Counted from the stretch's first letter, positions 1 to 7,511 are shown. The stretch is DNA of 8,311 bases from Terriglobia bacterium (GCA_022866195.1 JALHUF010000686.1:1-8311); one strand, 5' to 3'. Numbers and translations are program-made. Notes: generated from the letters alone by a model not told the origin.

Positions 1-1
1 C

Positions 2-1726
2 CAGGCCCGCGCCACGCCGTTGAACTTGAATATTCAGCGGTGGACCAACAACATCGCGCCCTACTTCGTGGAGGATGTCCGGCTGTTCCTGGAAAAGAAA
101 TACGGGACGGAGGTCGTTCAGGAAAAAGGCTTGCGGGTTTACACGACGCTCAACGTTCGCTTGCAGCGCCGCGCGGAACAAGCCCTGCGCAATGGGCTGC
201 AGGCCTTCGACAAACGCCACGGTTGGCGCGGCCCGGTCGAAAACATCCTCAAGAATCCACCCACCCTCCCTGACGGCTTGCTCGCCACCCTCGAGACTTA
301 CAGTCACCCCGATTGGAAGAAGCCCCTTCAGCCCGGCAGCCTGCTCCACGGTCTTGTCCTGGAGGTGAAGTCAGAGTACGTCCTGGTGCGCTGCGGAGAA
401 CTGGCCGCGCGGGTGACCAAGCCGGACTTTGCCTGGACGGGAAAATCCTCTCCCGCCGATGTATTCGCCCGGGGTGATGTTGATCTCTTCCTGGTTAAAG
501 AGGTCAAGGGGCAAACGCTCCGTGTCACCCTGGACCAGCGCCCCGCCGTCCAGGGAGCGTTGGTGGCTATCGAGAACTCTAGCGGGGCCATCAAGGCCAT
601 GGTAGGCGGGTACGACTTCGAGGAGAGCAAGTTCAATCGGGCACGCCAGGCCGCGCGTCAGGCGGGTTCGTCGTTCAAGCCTTATGTTTACGCTGCCGCC
701 TTGCTGGAAGGCGCCAGCCCCTTTGACACCATTGTCGATGCTCCGCTGAGCTTCCCTTCCGCCTCCGGGGTATGGTCCCCCCACAACTACGACGAGAAGT
801 TCGAGGGCACCATCACCCTGCTGCACGCCCTGGCGGAGTCACGCAATGTCCCTGCCGTGCGACTGCTGGCCCGGGTGGGGGTCGACAAGGTAATCAAGCT
901 CTGTCGCAAGTTCGGGCTCACCTCGCGGCTGGTCCCCAATCTTCCCCTTGCCCTCGGAGCTTCGGATTTGACCTTGCTGGAGCACACCTCCGCCTTCACG
1001 ACCTTTCCCGACGACGGTGTGCACATTTCGCCGCGCATGATTGAGCGCGTGACCAACTACGACGGACGCGTCATCGACGATTTCCCGCCCGAGGTTACAG
1101 ACGTACTCCCCGCTCCCATCGCACGGCTCGAGCTGTCCATGCTGCGCGAGGTAATTAATTCGGGGACGGGTACGCGCGCCCAGGCCCTCAAACGACCCCT
1201 GGCCGGCAAGACCGGGACCAGCAACGATTTCGCCGACGGCTGGTTTATCGGCTTCTCCCCGTCGCTCACTTGCGGCGTCTGGGTGGGCTACGACGACCAC
1301 CGCGAGCTTGGCCCCAAAGAGGAAGGCGCGCGCGTGGCCCTGCCTATCTGGATGGAGTTTATGGGAGAGGCGTTGATAGACCAGCCCGTCGAGGATTTCC
1401 CTCACTCCCCGCTTCTTAAGGACCCCGAGCAGGTGAAGGAAATCCTGGCCAGCGCGGGGGCGGAACGCTTGCTAGCGGAGCGCGCCGGTGCCACGCCGGC
1501 AGATTCTCAGTCACCGGGCGTGCTTCCGACGCGCGGCCCTTCGTCGCCAGCGACGCCGCGTGAGAGCCGCCCCGAACCAGCACCCACGCCTGCTTCCAGC
1601 GCCCCAGGCAGCGCGCAGCCTCCTTCGCAATCCCCTGCTACGGCGCCCGCAAAAAAGAGTCCTCCGGCCCCAGGCAAGCCGTCTGGCTCGCCCGGTGAAT
1701 CAAAGCCGATAACAAAGCCTGGGTAG
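2..1726 (+). CDS. mrcA: Penicillin-binding protein 1A, class A (5'-partial: transpeptidase half)
   Basis: Bifunctional class A PBPs polymerise lipid II (GT51 domain) and cross-link peptidoglycan (transpeptidase domain) in the periplasm, anchored by an N-terminal membrane helix. The frame is open to the left edge (Gln-Ala-Arg-Ala-Thr-Pro precede the TTG at 20), so the anchor and GT51 domain lie outside the window and that TTG is not the true start. Numbering from the TTG: the 'APYFVEDVR' linker (13-21) is typical of PBP1A; residues 105-175 fit the OB-like insertion of Gram-negative PBP1A; the transpeptidase motifs are intact, with SSFK at 217-220 (nucleophile Ser217), SRN at 274-276 and KTGTS at 397-401. 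After about residue 490 the protein is a Pro/Ser/Ala-rich tail ending in lysines and glycine. It converges on thiL, 73 bp away. PBP1A rather than PBP1B or PBP2 is favoured by the OB insertion. The symbol mrcA follows E. coli usage; ponA is a synonym. Confidence 0.93.
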   Translation, partial: QARATPLNLNIQRWTNNIAPYFVEDVRLFLEKKYGTEVVQEKGLRVYTTLNVRLQRRAEQALRNGLQAFDKRHGWRGPVENILKNPPTLPDGLLATLETYSHPDWKKPLQPGSLLHGLVLEVKSEYVLVRCGELAARVTKPDFAWTGKSSPADVFARGDVDLFLVKEVKGQTLRVTLDQRPAVQGALVAIENSSGAIKAMVGGYDFEESKFNRARQAARQAGSSFKPYVYAAALLEGASPFDTIVDAPLSFPSASGVWSPHNYDEKFEGTITLLHALAESRNVPAVRLLARVGVDKVIKLCRKFGLTSRLVPNLPLALGASDLTLLEHTSAFTTFPDDGVHISPRMIERVTNYDGRVIDDFPPEVTDVLPAPIARLELSMLREVINSGTGTRAQALKRPLAGKTGTSNDFADGWFIGFSPSLTCGVWVGYDDHRELGPKEEGARVALPIWMEFMGEALIDQPVEDFPHSPLLKDPEQVKEILASAGAERLLAERAGATPADSQSPGVLPTRGPSSPATPRESRPEPAPTPASSAPGSAQPPSQSPATAPAKKSPPAPGKPSGSPGESKPITKPG

Positions 1727-1756
1727 AGTTCCCGCCAAGCCGCTGTTGCACCACCA

Positions 1757-1776
1757 AGCCCGCCAGTGGGCGGGTT
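1757..1776. terminator. Candidate bidirectional hairpin between convergent genes
   Basis: CCCGCC-AGTG-GGCGGG is a perfect 6-bp GC stem with a 4-nt loop, extended by a G-U and an A-T pair. It lies between the ends of the PBP1A and thiL genes, where a shared terminator is expected. Neither strand has a U-tract after the stem, so it is not a classical intrinsic terminator. A second weak hairpin (ACCCA-TTCC-TGGGT) follows at about 1780-1793. Confidence 0.35.
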
Positions 1777-1799
1777 AGACCCATTCCTGGGTTGGGCCC

Positions 1800-2825
1800 T
1801 CACGGTCCGGTGCGTCGTGATCCGATCCGGGCCGCCCAGTTGCGGAAATGGTCGTAGCCAGCCGGGTGTAGGGCTTCTTCCTTTCCGTCGGCTCGAACCA
1901 GAAACAGTCCCTTTGCGGCGCGAATCTCGCCGATCCTGCGGAGGGGAGCACCCCGAAACTTTCGGGGCAGCAAGGAAACCTTGTGGGGTGGTACGGAAAA
2001 AAGCAGTTGGTAGTCTTCGCCTCCGTGCAGCGCCAGTTGCAGCATATCTACGCCGGGAAGCTGGCGCGACCCTTGAACCTTGGGCCGCGGAATCAGCTGC
2101 TCCCAGAGGCGCGCTCCCACCCCGCTGGCCTCCACCAGATGCCCGAGGTCCGTCGAAAGTCCGTCGCTGATGTCAATGAGTGCTGACGCCAGGCGCTTCT
2201 CGGAGAGGTAGCGGCCCAGCGCGCACTGGGGTTCAGGGAAGAGATGGACCTTAATCGCCGCACATTGCCCAGCCGGCTCTCCGCGGCCTGTACGGGATTT
2301 CATCAACCGCAGGCCCAGCGCTGAAAGTCCCAGCCTGCCGCTAGCAAACACCTGGTCGCCAGGCCGCGCCCCCGAGCGGAGGAGTGCTCTTCCCCGCTCA
2401 ACCTCGCCCACCGCGACAACGTCGATCGTCGTCCCGCCTGGCACGACCGCCGTGTCTCCGCCAATCAACGCCACACCGAACTGCCGGGCCAGCGCCCGAA
2501 TCCCGCCATAGAACTCCTGGACCCAGGCACGGGTCGTCCGCTTTGAGATGGCGAGCGAGACAAGGGCAAAGCGCGGCGTCCCGCCCATTGCGGCGATGTC
2601 ACTCAATGAACGGGCCAATGCCCGGTGCCCGACCGAGCGTGCGGGGTGGAGAGCCCGGGTGAAATGAACGCCTTCGATGGACAGGTCGGTGGTAAGAATC
2701 AGCTCGTGCCCGGGAGCTACCCCTACCAGGGCCGCGTCGTCTCCAATGCCTAGCCTGACGCTTGGGTGTGCACGCGGCGTTTGCCGCTGGAGCCAACGAA
2801 CAAATTCCTGTTCATCTCGAAACAC
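1800..2825 (-). CDS. thiL: Thiamine-monophosphate kinase
   Basis: ThiL phosphorylates thiamine monophosphate with ATP to give thiamine pyrophosphate, the last step of cofactor synthesis in the cytoplasm; it belongs to the PurM/AIRS ATP-binding superfamily. Family motifs are present in order (numbered from the GTG): GIGDDAA (26-32), TTDLSIEGVHF (45-55, Mg/ATP site region), SDIAAMGG (75-82), IGGDTA (121-126), GDQVFASGRLG (156-166), IDISDG (217-222), HGGEDY (267-272) and GYDHF near the C-terminus. I prefer the GTG at 2825: GAGGTGG lies at 2830-2836 at good spacing, and GIGDD then starts at residue 26, as in E. coli ThiL. An in-frame ATG at 2852 would add nine residues but has no visible Shine-Dalgarno sequence. 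No other thi gene or TPP riboswitch is seen nearby. It is transcribed divergently from the esterase-like gene. Confidence 0.95.
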   Translation of the reverse strand: MFRDEQEFVRWLQRQTPRAHPSVRLGIGDDAALVGVAPGHELILTTDLSIEGVHFTRALHPARSVGHRALARSLSDIAAMGGTPRFALVSLAISKRTTRAWVQEFYGGIRALARQFGVALIGGDTAVVPGGTTIDVVAVGEVERGRALLRSGARPGDQVFASGRLGLSALGLRLMKSRTGRGEPAGQCAAIKVHLFPEPQCALGRYLSEKRLASALIDISDGLSTDLGHLVEASGVGARLWEQLIPRPKVQGSRQLPGVDMLQLALHGGEDYQLLFSVPPHKVSLLPRKFRGAPLRRIGEIRAAKGLFLVRADGKEEALHPAGYDHFRNWAARIGSRRTGP

Positions 2826-2829
2826 GTTG

Positions 2830-2836
2830 CCACCTC
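2830..2836 (-). promoter_or_regulatory. Ribosome binding site that decides the thiL start
   Basis: On the minus strand GAGGTGG sits 4 nt (7 nt from GAGG) before the GTG at 2825. It falls inside the coding region if the upstream ATG at 2852 is used, so it argues for GTG initiation. Confidence 0.6.
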
Positions 2837-2853
2837 GTCGATTTGCGTGCATA

Positions 2854-2875
2854 CGCAGAAACGCTGCGCTACAAT
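2854..2875 (+). promoter_or_regulatory. Candidate -10 box with overlapping dyad in the divergent intergenic region
   Basis: TACAAT (2870-2875) is one mismatch from TATAAT and lies 36 bp before the esterase-like gene. No good -35 is seen at 16-18 bp. Immediately upstream is an inverted repeat, CGCAG-N5-CTGCG (2854-2868), inside the would-be -35/-10 spacer, where a repressor site could act on both divergent genes. All of this is read from a short stretch and is tentative. Confidence 0.3.
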
Positions 2876-2899
2876 CCCGCCCCTAATCACTTACACGCT

Positions 2900-2904
2900 G
2901 GAGG
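2900..2904 (+). promoter_or_regulatory. Shine-Dalgarno site of the double alpha/beta-hydrolase gene
   Basis: GGAGG with a 6-nt spacer before the ATG at 2911. It fixes that start, which also places the twin-arginine motif at residues 3-9. Confidence 0.8.
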
Positions 2905-2910
2905 CCCACC

Positions 2911-5154
2911 ATGTTCTCGCGCCGGAGATTCCTGCAAGCTAATGCTTTGGGTCTGACTTTACCGCTCGCCGGGTCCCGTGTCCCGGCTCGGGCGGAGGCG
3001 GCAGCACCGCCCTCGCCCCCCACGGTCGCGAAGCGTGACTACTGGAACGACTGGCCACTCTATCTTACCGCAAAGGTGAACGAAGCTCGCGCCCGACGCA
3101 AGGCCGCTCTGGCCTCTATCCACGCCGCAGCTCAGGCGCGCGAGCGCCTGCAGATGATTCGCGCCAGGGTGTGGGAACTGATTGGGGGCCCGCTTGAGAA
3201 GCCCCCCCTGAATGCGCGAACGGTGGGGAGAATCGACCGCCAGACCTACCGGATTGAAAAGGTCATCTTCGAGAGCCAGCCGCAAGTCTATGTCACATCT
3301 CACCTCTATGTGCCCAGCGTTGGCGAGCCGCCTTTCCCCGGCATCCTGGCACCGCTCGGCCACGCGCCGAACGGAAAAGCCTACCGGAACTATCAATACG
3401 TTTTCCAAACCCTTGCTCGCAAGGGCTACGTGGTGCTTGCCTTCGACCCCTTCGGCCAGGGCGAGAGGCATCAATACCTCGACCCGCGCACCGGCCGCTC
3501 GCGTTTCGGGCCTACGGGGGAGCACTCGCAGGCAGGGCGGCCGCTGCTCTTGCTGGGCGCGACCTTCGCGCAGTACCGCGTGTGGGACGCAATTCGCGCC
3601 CTGGATTACCTGCTGAGTCGGCGGGAGGTAGACCCGGAGCGCATCGGCTGCACAGGCCACTCCGGCGGCGGCACGATGACCATGTACCTCTGCGCCCTGG
3701 AACCCCGGATTCGGGCGGCAGTGGAAGTCCAGGGAAATTCGGAGAATCTCGCTGGCCCTGACTTCAGTCCTCCGGGGGCGATAGCCGACGCCGAGCAGAA
3801 CTTGATCGGCGGTCTGGCCCAGGGCCTCGATCGTGGCGACCTACTGGCAGCCTTTGCTCCCAACCCCCTGCTTGTTTGCTACACGCCGCAAGACGCTGGG
3901 ACCACTTACTCGCCCCTCTATGAGAGCGGCACCAAGGAAATCTTCGACGAACTGAAGGGCCTATACACCATTCTGGGAGCCCAGGAGCGGGTCGAGTTAT
4001 TCGCTTCACCCCTCCCCCACGATTTTGACTTCCCTACCCGCCGCGCTACTTACGAATGGTTCAACCGGTGGCTGAGCCGCAAAGACCCTGGCGCAGACGA
4101 AGCAGAGTTCGAGACCTCACCTCCCGCGTCCTTGAACTGCACGAGCACGAGCGAAGTGCTGACTTCGCTGGGCGGGCGTTCGCTGGTGCAACTGAACATC
4201 GACCGGGCGCACGCAGTTGTGGCCTCCCCCCTGCGCGATACGTCCCTCAGCACGGCAGCCCTGCGCGAGCGCTGCCAGCAAAAGCTGCGGAGCCTGCTGG
4301 CCCTTCCGGCGGAGCAAACCCCTCTGGAACCTCTGGCTCTCTCCACGATTGCGCGGCAAGGCTTGACCATCGAAGAATTCGAGTTTCGCTCAGAGCCCCA
4401 AGTTCGAGTGCCCGGCTGGTTCGTCAAACCGGGCACGCACTCAGGTCCGTTCCCGGCAATTGTCTACCTTTCGGAGGGAGGAAAAGACACGGTCGTGGAA
4501 GAAAACCACGAGCTGGACGCTCTATTGCACCGCGGATTTGCCCTCTGTGCCGTCGACCTGCGCGGGCTCGGCGTCACTGCTCCGCGCTTCCCCACGGCAG
4601 GGCCGCTGTTTTACGGATACGAAGACCTGGACATCAAAGACGCCTATGCGTGGGCCAGCCTGATGCTTGGCAAGGCAGTGCTTGGCCAGCGGGTCTGGGA
4701 TTTCTTGCGTTGTCTGGACTACCTCGAAACGCGACCAGAAGTCGATCGCTCTCGAATCAGCGTTGTGGGAGTCGCCGGGGGTGGGCTGGTGGCCTTGCTG
4801 GGTGCCGTTCTGGATGATCGCCCACGGTCGCTTCTGCTCCAGCAGGTCATCGCCACTCTTCGCTCCGTGGTTGAATCCGAGGAGTATTCCCTGCGTCTCT
4901 CTTGGCTTGTTTTCGGGCTGCTGCGCGAGTTTGATCTGCCTGACTTGGTCGCCGCCCTGGCTCCGCGGCGCTGCTGGGCGCTCAACGCAGTAGGGGCCCA
5001 GGGGGAGATCCTTCCCGAGTCAACGGTTCAAGCGCTATACAAACCAACCCTTGATGCATATTCAAGGGTCGCCGGCAAAAGCCAACTGGCATTTATAGTC
5101 CGGCCAGACCAAGAATGGACGTCCGTTGGCCAAGCCTGGATGGAGGGCTCATAG
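2911..5154 (+). CDS. Tat-exported tandem alpha/beta-hydrolase (acetylxylan-esterase/dienelactone-hydrolase-like), second domain inactive
   Basis: The N-terminus carries a twin-arginine signal, SRRRFLQ (3-9), a hydrophobic stretch and AxA-type cleavage sites near residues 26-30, so export folded to the periplasm or cell surface is likely. Domain 1 (about 100-390) is an alpha/beta hydrolase: nucleophile elbow GHSGGG (249-254, Ser251), candidate acid Asp328 (PQD) and candidate His370 (LPHDF). It resembles the secreted 'acetylxylan esterase' type families (Abhydrolase_7-like); the substrate cannot be told from sequence. Domain 2 (about 480-740) repeats the same layout: '(S)EPQV' beta strand, a large shared RVWD-x-x-R-x-LDYL segment (594-605 versus 223-234), then an elbow reading GVAGGG (620-625) with Ala622 in the serine position. 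No convincing acid or histidine follows, so this half looks like a pseudoenzyme. The GGAGG at 2900 supports the start. The gene stands alone: thiL diverges from it and a separate promoter follows it. Confidence 0.85.
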   Translation: MFSRRRFLQANALGLTLPLAGSRVPARAEAAAPPSPPTVAKRDYWNDWPLYLTAKVNEARARRKAALASIHAAAQARERLQMIRARVWELIGGPLEKPPLNARTVGRIDRQTYRIEKVIFESQPQVYVTSHLYVPSVGEPPFPGILAPLGHAPNGKAYRNYQYVFQTLARKGYVVLAFDPFGQGERHQYLDPRTGRSRFGPTGEHSQAGRPLLLLGATFAQYRVWDAIRALDYLLSRREVDPERIGCTGHSGGGTMTMYLCALEPRIRAAVEVQGNSENLAGPDFSPPGAIADAEQNLIGGLAQGLDRGDLLAAFAPNPLLVCYTPQDAGTTYSPLYESGTKEIFDELKGLYTILGAQERVELFASPLPHDFDFPTRRATYEWFNRWLSRKDPGADEAEFETSPPASLNCTSTSEVLTSLGGRSLVQLNIDRAHAVVASPLRDTSLSTAALRERCQQKLRSLLALPAEQTPLEPLALSTIARQGLTIEEFEFRSEPQVRVPGWFVKPGTHSGPFPAIVYLSEGGKDTVVEENHELDALLHRGFALCAVDLRGLGVTAPRFPTAGPLFYGYEDLDIKDAYAWASLMLGKAVLGQRVWDFLRCLDYLETRPEVDRSRISVVGVAGGGLVALLGAVLDDRPRSLLLQQVIATLRSVVESEEYSLRLSWLVFGLLREFDLPDLVAALAPRRCWALNAVGAQGEILPESTVQALYKPTLDAYSRVAGKSQLAFIVRPDQEWTSVGQAWMEGS

Positions 5155-5169
5155 ACCTGGCTTATTTGC

Positions 5170-5198
5170 TTGACAAATGTTGCATTCCTAAATAGGAT
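5170..5198 (+). promoter_or_regulatory. Sigma70-type promoter for the M23 peptidase (and probably the CapA gene)
   Basis: A perfect -35, TTGACA (5170-5175), is followed after 17 bp by TAGGAT (5193-5198), which matches TATAAT at four positions. The element sits in a locally AT-rich stretch 15 bp after the esterase-like gene ends. The predicted transcript starts near 5205, leaving an untranslated leader of about 100 nt. Confidence 0.75.
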
Positions 5199-5306
5199 TT
5201 GCCCGACACAAACGAGTTGGCGCTGGCCCCAGCCCATTCGTCGCGGCCCGGGGGGATAGTCGGCCGCAATGCGAAGGCGCGAAAGAAATCCTAGGCGGTG
5301 AGAGAA
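5199..5306 (+). other. Long 5' leader of the M23 gene with a GC hairpin
   Basis: Between the promoter and the ATG at 5307 is about 100 nt without a coding signal. It contains GCGGCC (5243-5248) pairing perfectly with GGCCGC (5262-5267) across a 13-nt G-rich loop. I do not recognise a known riboswitch consensus. The end of the leader supplies a GGTGA Shine-Dalgarno-like site at 5297-5301. Confidence 0.4.
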
Positions 5307-6191
5307 ATGGAAAGGAAGTTCTATACCTTCCTCCTCTATCCCGGCGCCCACGGCAAGCTCCACAAGATCCGGCTTCCTGTTTACGTCGTTCACTTGCTCT
5401 TGGCCTTCAGCATTGTAGGAATCATGACCGTAGCCGCCCTGGCCAGTAGCTACGCCAGGATGCTGCTGAAGGTCTCGAACTACAACAGCCTCCGCACCGA
5501 ACGCGAGGCGCTCAAGACGCAATACCGCACCCTGGAGAACGTCGTCAGCCAGACCAATGCGAAGCTGGGCTCGCTGCAATCGCTGGCGGCCGAAGTAGCC
5601 CTGAGCTACGGCTTTGGCGAACCCCGCAGACCCCAGTTGCCCCAGACCGTGCTCGGCCTGGCGACGCAGTCCAATTCCACTCTGGATTCGAGTTACCACG
5701 CCTCGCTTTACGCCTTCAGGCTGATGAAGTCGGCAGCTACAAACACCGCGGTGGATCCGGTTATCCAGGGGTTGGTCTTCGATCCGCGTCTGGATCGTTC
5801 AACGGTTCCCTCAATTTGGCCGGTGCGCGGTCAGGTCACCGCCGGGTTTGGGGAGCGCATGGACCCCTTGAGCGGTGAGGGGGCGTTCCACGCCGGACTG
5901 GACATCTCTGCTCCCTATGGCACCAAGGTCCAGTCCGCCGCCGATGGCATCGTGTTCCTCGCCGGGCCGGACTCGGATTACGGCAACGCGGTCTTGATCG
6001 ACCACGGATATGGGCTCACGACCAGGTATGGCCACCTGAGCAAGATTGAGGTTGTCGTCGGCCAGGAGGTCAAGCAGGGGCAGGTCATCGGCGCCGTGGG
6101 GATGACCGGCAAGACCACTGGACCACACCTGCACTACGAAGTACACGTTCACGAAGCGCCGGTTAACCCGGCAAAATACCTGCGCGAATAG
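5307..6191 (+). CDS. Membrane-anchored M23 (LytM-type) peptidoglycan metallopeptidase
   Basis: A short basic N-terminus precedes one membrane helix (about residues 25-49), then a helical, probably coiled-coil stretch (about 58-97), a linker, and a C-terminal M23 domain (about 173-292). That layout is typical of envelope endopeptidases or EnvC/NlpD-like amidase activators. The zinc and catalytic residues are all present: H195xxxD199 (HAGLD), H243 (RYGHLS) and H274-x-H276 (HLHYE). The domain therefore looks catalytically competent, unlike degenerate activators such as EnvC. I chose ATG 5307: the in-frame GTG at 5298 has no usable Shine-Dalgarno sequence, while GGTGA precedes the ATG by 5 nt. 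Glycine-bridge or stem-peptide cleavage cannot be distinguished from sequence. A promoter lies upstream, and a CapA-like gene follows after 38 bp on the same strand, suggesting cotranscription. Confidence 0.9.
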   Translation: MERKFYTFLLYPGAHGKLHKIRLPVYVVHLLLAFSIVGIMTVAALASSYARMLLKVSNYNSLRTEREALKTQYRTLENVVSQTNAKLGSLQSLAAEVALSYGFGEPRRPQLPQTVLGLATQSNSTLDSSYHASLYAFRLMKSAATNTAVDPVIQGLVFDPRLDRSTVPSIWPVRGQVTAGFGERMDPLSGEGAFHAGLDISAPYGTKVQSAADGIVFLAGPDSDYGNAVLIDHGYGLTTRYGHLSKIEVVVGQEVKQGQVIGAVGMTGKTTGPHLHYEVHVHEAPVNPAKYLRE

Positions 6192-6229
6192 CCTGAAACA
6201 AAGAGAGTCTCATTCGCTTCCAGCAGCTC

Positions 6230-7408
6230 ATGGCAGGAGTCGCGGCGCTGCGCGCGCTGCGGGCAACTTTCATTCTCGTTGTCACTTGCCTTCCGGGGAG
6301 GCACTTCATCCCCTCTGCGGCGGCGCAGACGCTGCCTGGATCGGAACGTCTGGTGATTGCCCTGGCAGGGGATACCCTGCCCGAGTCCTCTTGGGCGGGT
6401 CCCCAGGAAGTCGAGCACTTCCTGGACGCAATGCGCGAGGAATTCGCGCAGGCCGACCTGGTCTTCTTGAATCTGGAACAACCCATCACCGCCGCCCATA
6501 CGGTTACGCCCAACAAGAATCCGGCCGACGTGGCGGCGGGGCGGGATTACATCCTGCGGGCGCGCAATCCCGCCATTCCCCGCATAATCAAGGAGGCAGG
6601 AGTGGGGTTGGTCGCACTGGCCAACAACCATATGATGTATTACACGGCGGCGGGCCTGCGCGATACCTTGCGTGCCTTCCGGGAGGCAGGGTTGCCCGTG
6701 GTGGGGGCGGGCCTGAAGCTGGACGCCGAGCGCGCGTTTGTTTTCCCCAAGGACGGCCGCCGTGTGGCCCTGCTGGCCTTCTCGGACGTCGTGCCGCGGA
6801 ACTCCGAGGCGACTGAGACCCGTTTGGGAATCGCTGCGGCGAAGGATGAGACTGACTTGGTGGAAGCGATACAGCGTGCGCGTCGGCAGGCGGAGTTTGT
6901 GATTTTGATGATGCACTGGGGTGGGCAGGGGAACCATGCAATCACCCTGCGGCAACACCGCTTGGCCCGGGTGGCGGCCAAGGCCGGATGCGACGTTGTG
7001 GTCGGAATGCACCCACACGTGTTGCAGGGCGTTGAATACCTGGGGGGAGTGCCAGTCTTCTACTCCGTGGGCAACTTCGCGTTCGCGTCCAAGAGGCCCG
7101 CCGGCCGTGAATGCGTGTTGGTAAGGCTTACCTTTGGATCTCGCGAGCTGGAGGCGGTGGAGTTGGTTCCAGTGGAAATATCATCGCAGGGAGTGCCGCG
7201 CATCGCCAACGGCGCGCGAGGCCAAGAAATTCTGTCGCACCTCGATGGGTTTTGTCGCATGTTCAATACGCAGGTGCAGGACGGTAGGTTGGCACGCGGC
7301 CCGGTGCGGGAGAAGCTGGTGTTTGACAGGTCGGGGCGGGGAGACAAGGGCAGGCCCCCCAGAGCTCGCACCAGCCGGCCGCGGCAAGTCCGCGACCAGG
7401 CCCGCTAG
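6230..7408 (+). CDS. CapA/PgsA-family protein (poly-gamma-glutamate capsule type, metallophosphatase-like fold)
   Basis: CapA/PgsA proteins have a calcineurin-like phosphatase fold. Some are needed for poly-gamma-glutamate capsule synthesis, but most homologues have unknown function. Family signatures appear in order: AGD (46-48), FLNLEQP (79-85), ALANNHMMYY (129-138), MMHWGGQ (227-233) and GMHPHVLQGVE (259-269), followed by YSVGNFAF (278-285). The conserved Asp, Asn and His residues fit a dinuclear-metal site. An N-terminal hydrophobic stretch (13-20) and 'SAAAQ' (29-33) suggest a secreted protein; Cys20 is not in a good lipobox. The last 25 residues are unusually rich in Arg and Lys. No pgsB/capB or pgsC ligase genes are visible, so capsule synthesis is not implied. 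The ATG lacks a good Shine-Dalgarno sequence, and no better upstream start exists because a stop lies in frame at 6194. It is probably translated from the M23 transcript. Confidence 0.88.
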   Translation: MAGVAALRALRATFILVVTCLPGRHFIPSAAAQTLPGSERLVIALAGDTLPESSWAGPQEVEHFLDAMREEFAQADLVFLNLEQPITAAHTVTPNKNPADVAAGRDYILRARNPAIPRIIKEAGVGLVALANNHMMYYTAAGLRDTLRAFREAGLPVVGAGLKLDAERAFVFPKDGRRVALLAFSDVVPRNSEATETRLGIAAAKDETDLVEAIQRARRQAEFVILMMHWGGQGNHAITLRQHRLARVAAKAGCDVVVGMHPHVLQGVEYLGGVPVFYSVGNFAFASKRPAGRECVLVRLTFGSRELEAVELVPVEISSQGVPRIANGARGQEILSHLDGFCRMFNTQVQDGRLARGPVREKLVFDRSGRGDKGRPPRARTSRPRQVRDQAR

Positions 7409-7467
7409 GGGGGATGGACGAGCTGAGGGGGCGGATTCGGGTTGCAGGAAAAAATGTGGACAGCCCC

Positions 7468-7496
7468 TTGCAATTTCGGTTCCTGGATACTATAAA
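7468..7496 (+). promoter_or_regulatory. Promoter of the tRNA cluster
   Basis: TTGCAA (7468-7473), a 17-bp spacer and TATAAA (7491-7496, one mismatch from consensus) place the transcription start near 7503, about 10 bp before the first tRNA. The 60 bp after the capA-like gene, before this promoter, show no clear terminator. Confidence 0.72.
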
Positions 7497-7511
7497 TGTG
7501 CGTTTGTGACG

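Noticed and set aside
371..1405. Long minus-strand frames inside the PBP1A gene
   Set aside because: Shadows of a GC-rich coding region; the plus-strand frame has all the transpeptidase motifs.
4056..4817. 253-codon plus-strand frame inside the esterase-like gene
   Set aside because: Arg/Ala-rich out-of-frame translation; the overlapping frame has clear hydrolase motifs and a ribosome site.
5199..5306. A ydaO (c-di-AMP), glycine or GEMM riboswitch before the M23 gene
   Set aside because: I could not align the conserved cores of these classes to the leader; only a simple hairpin is evident.
6149..7018. 289-codon minus-strand frame opposite the capA-like gene
   Set aside because: Antisense shadow with His/Gln/Arg-rich composition and no recognisable domain.
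7380..7394. CGCGG-CAAGT-CCGCG hairpin at the end of the capA-like gene as a terminator
   Set aside because: It lies inside the coding region, the stem is only 5 bp and no U-tract follows.
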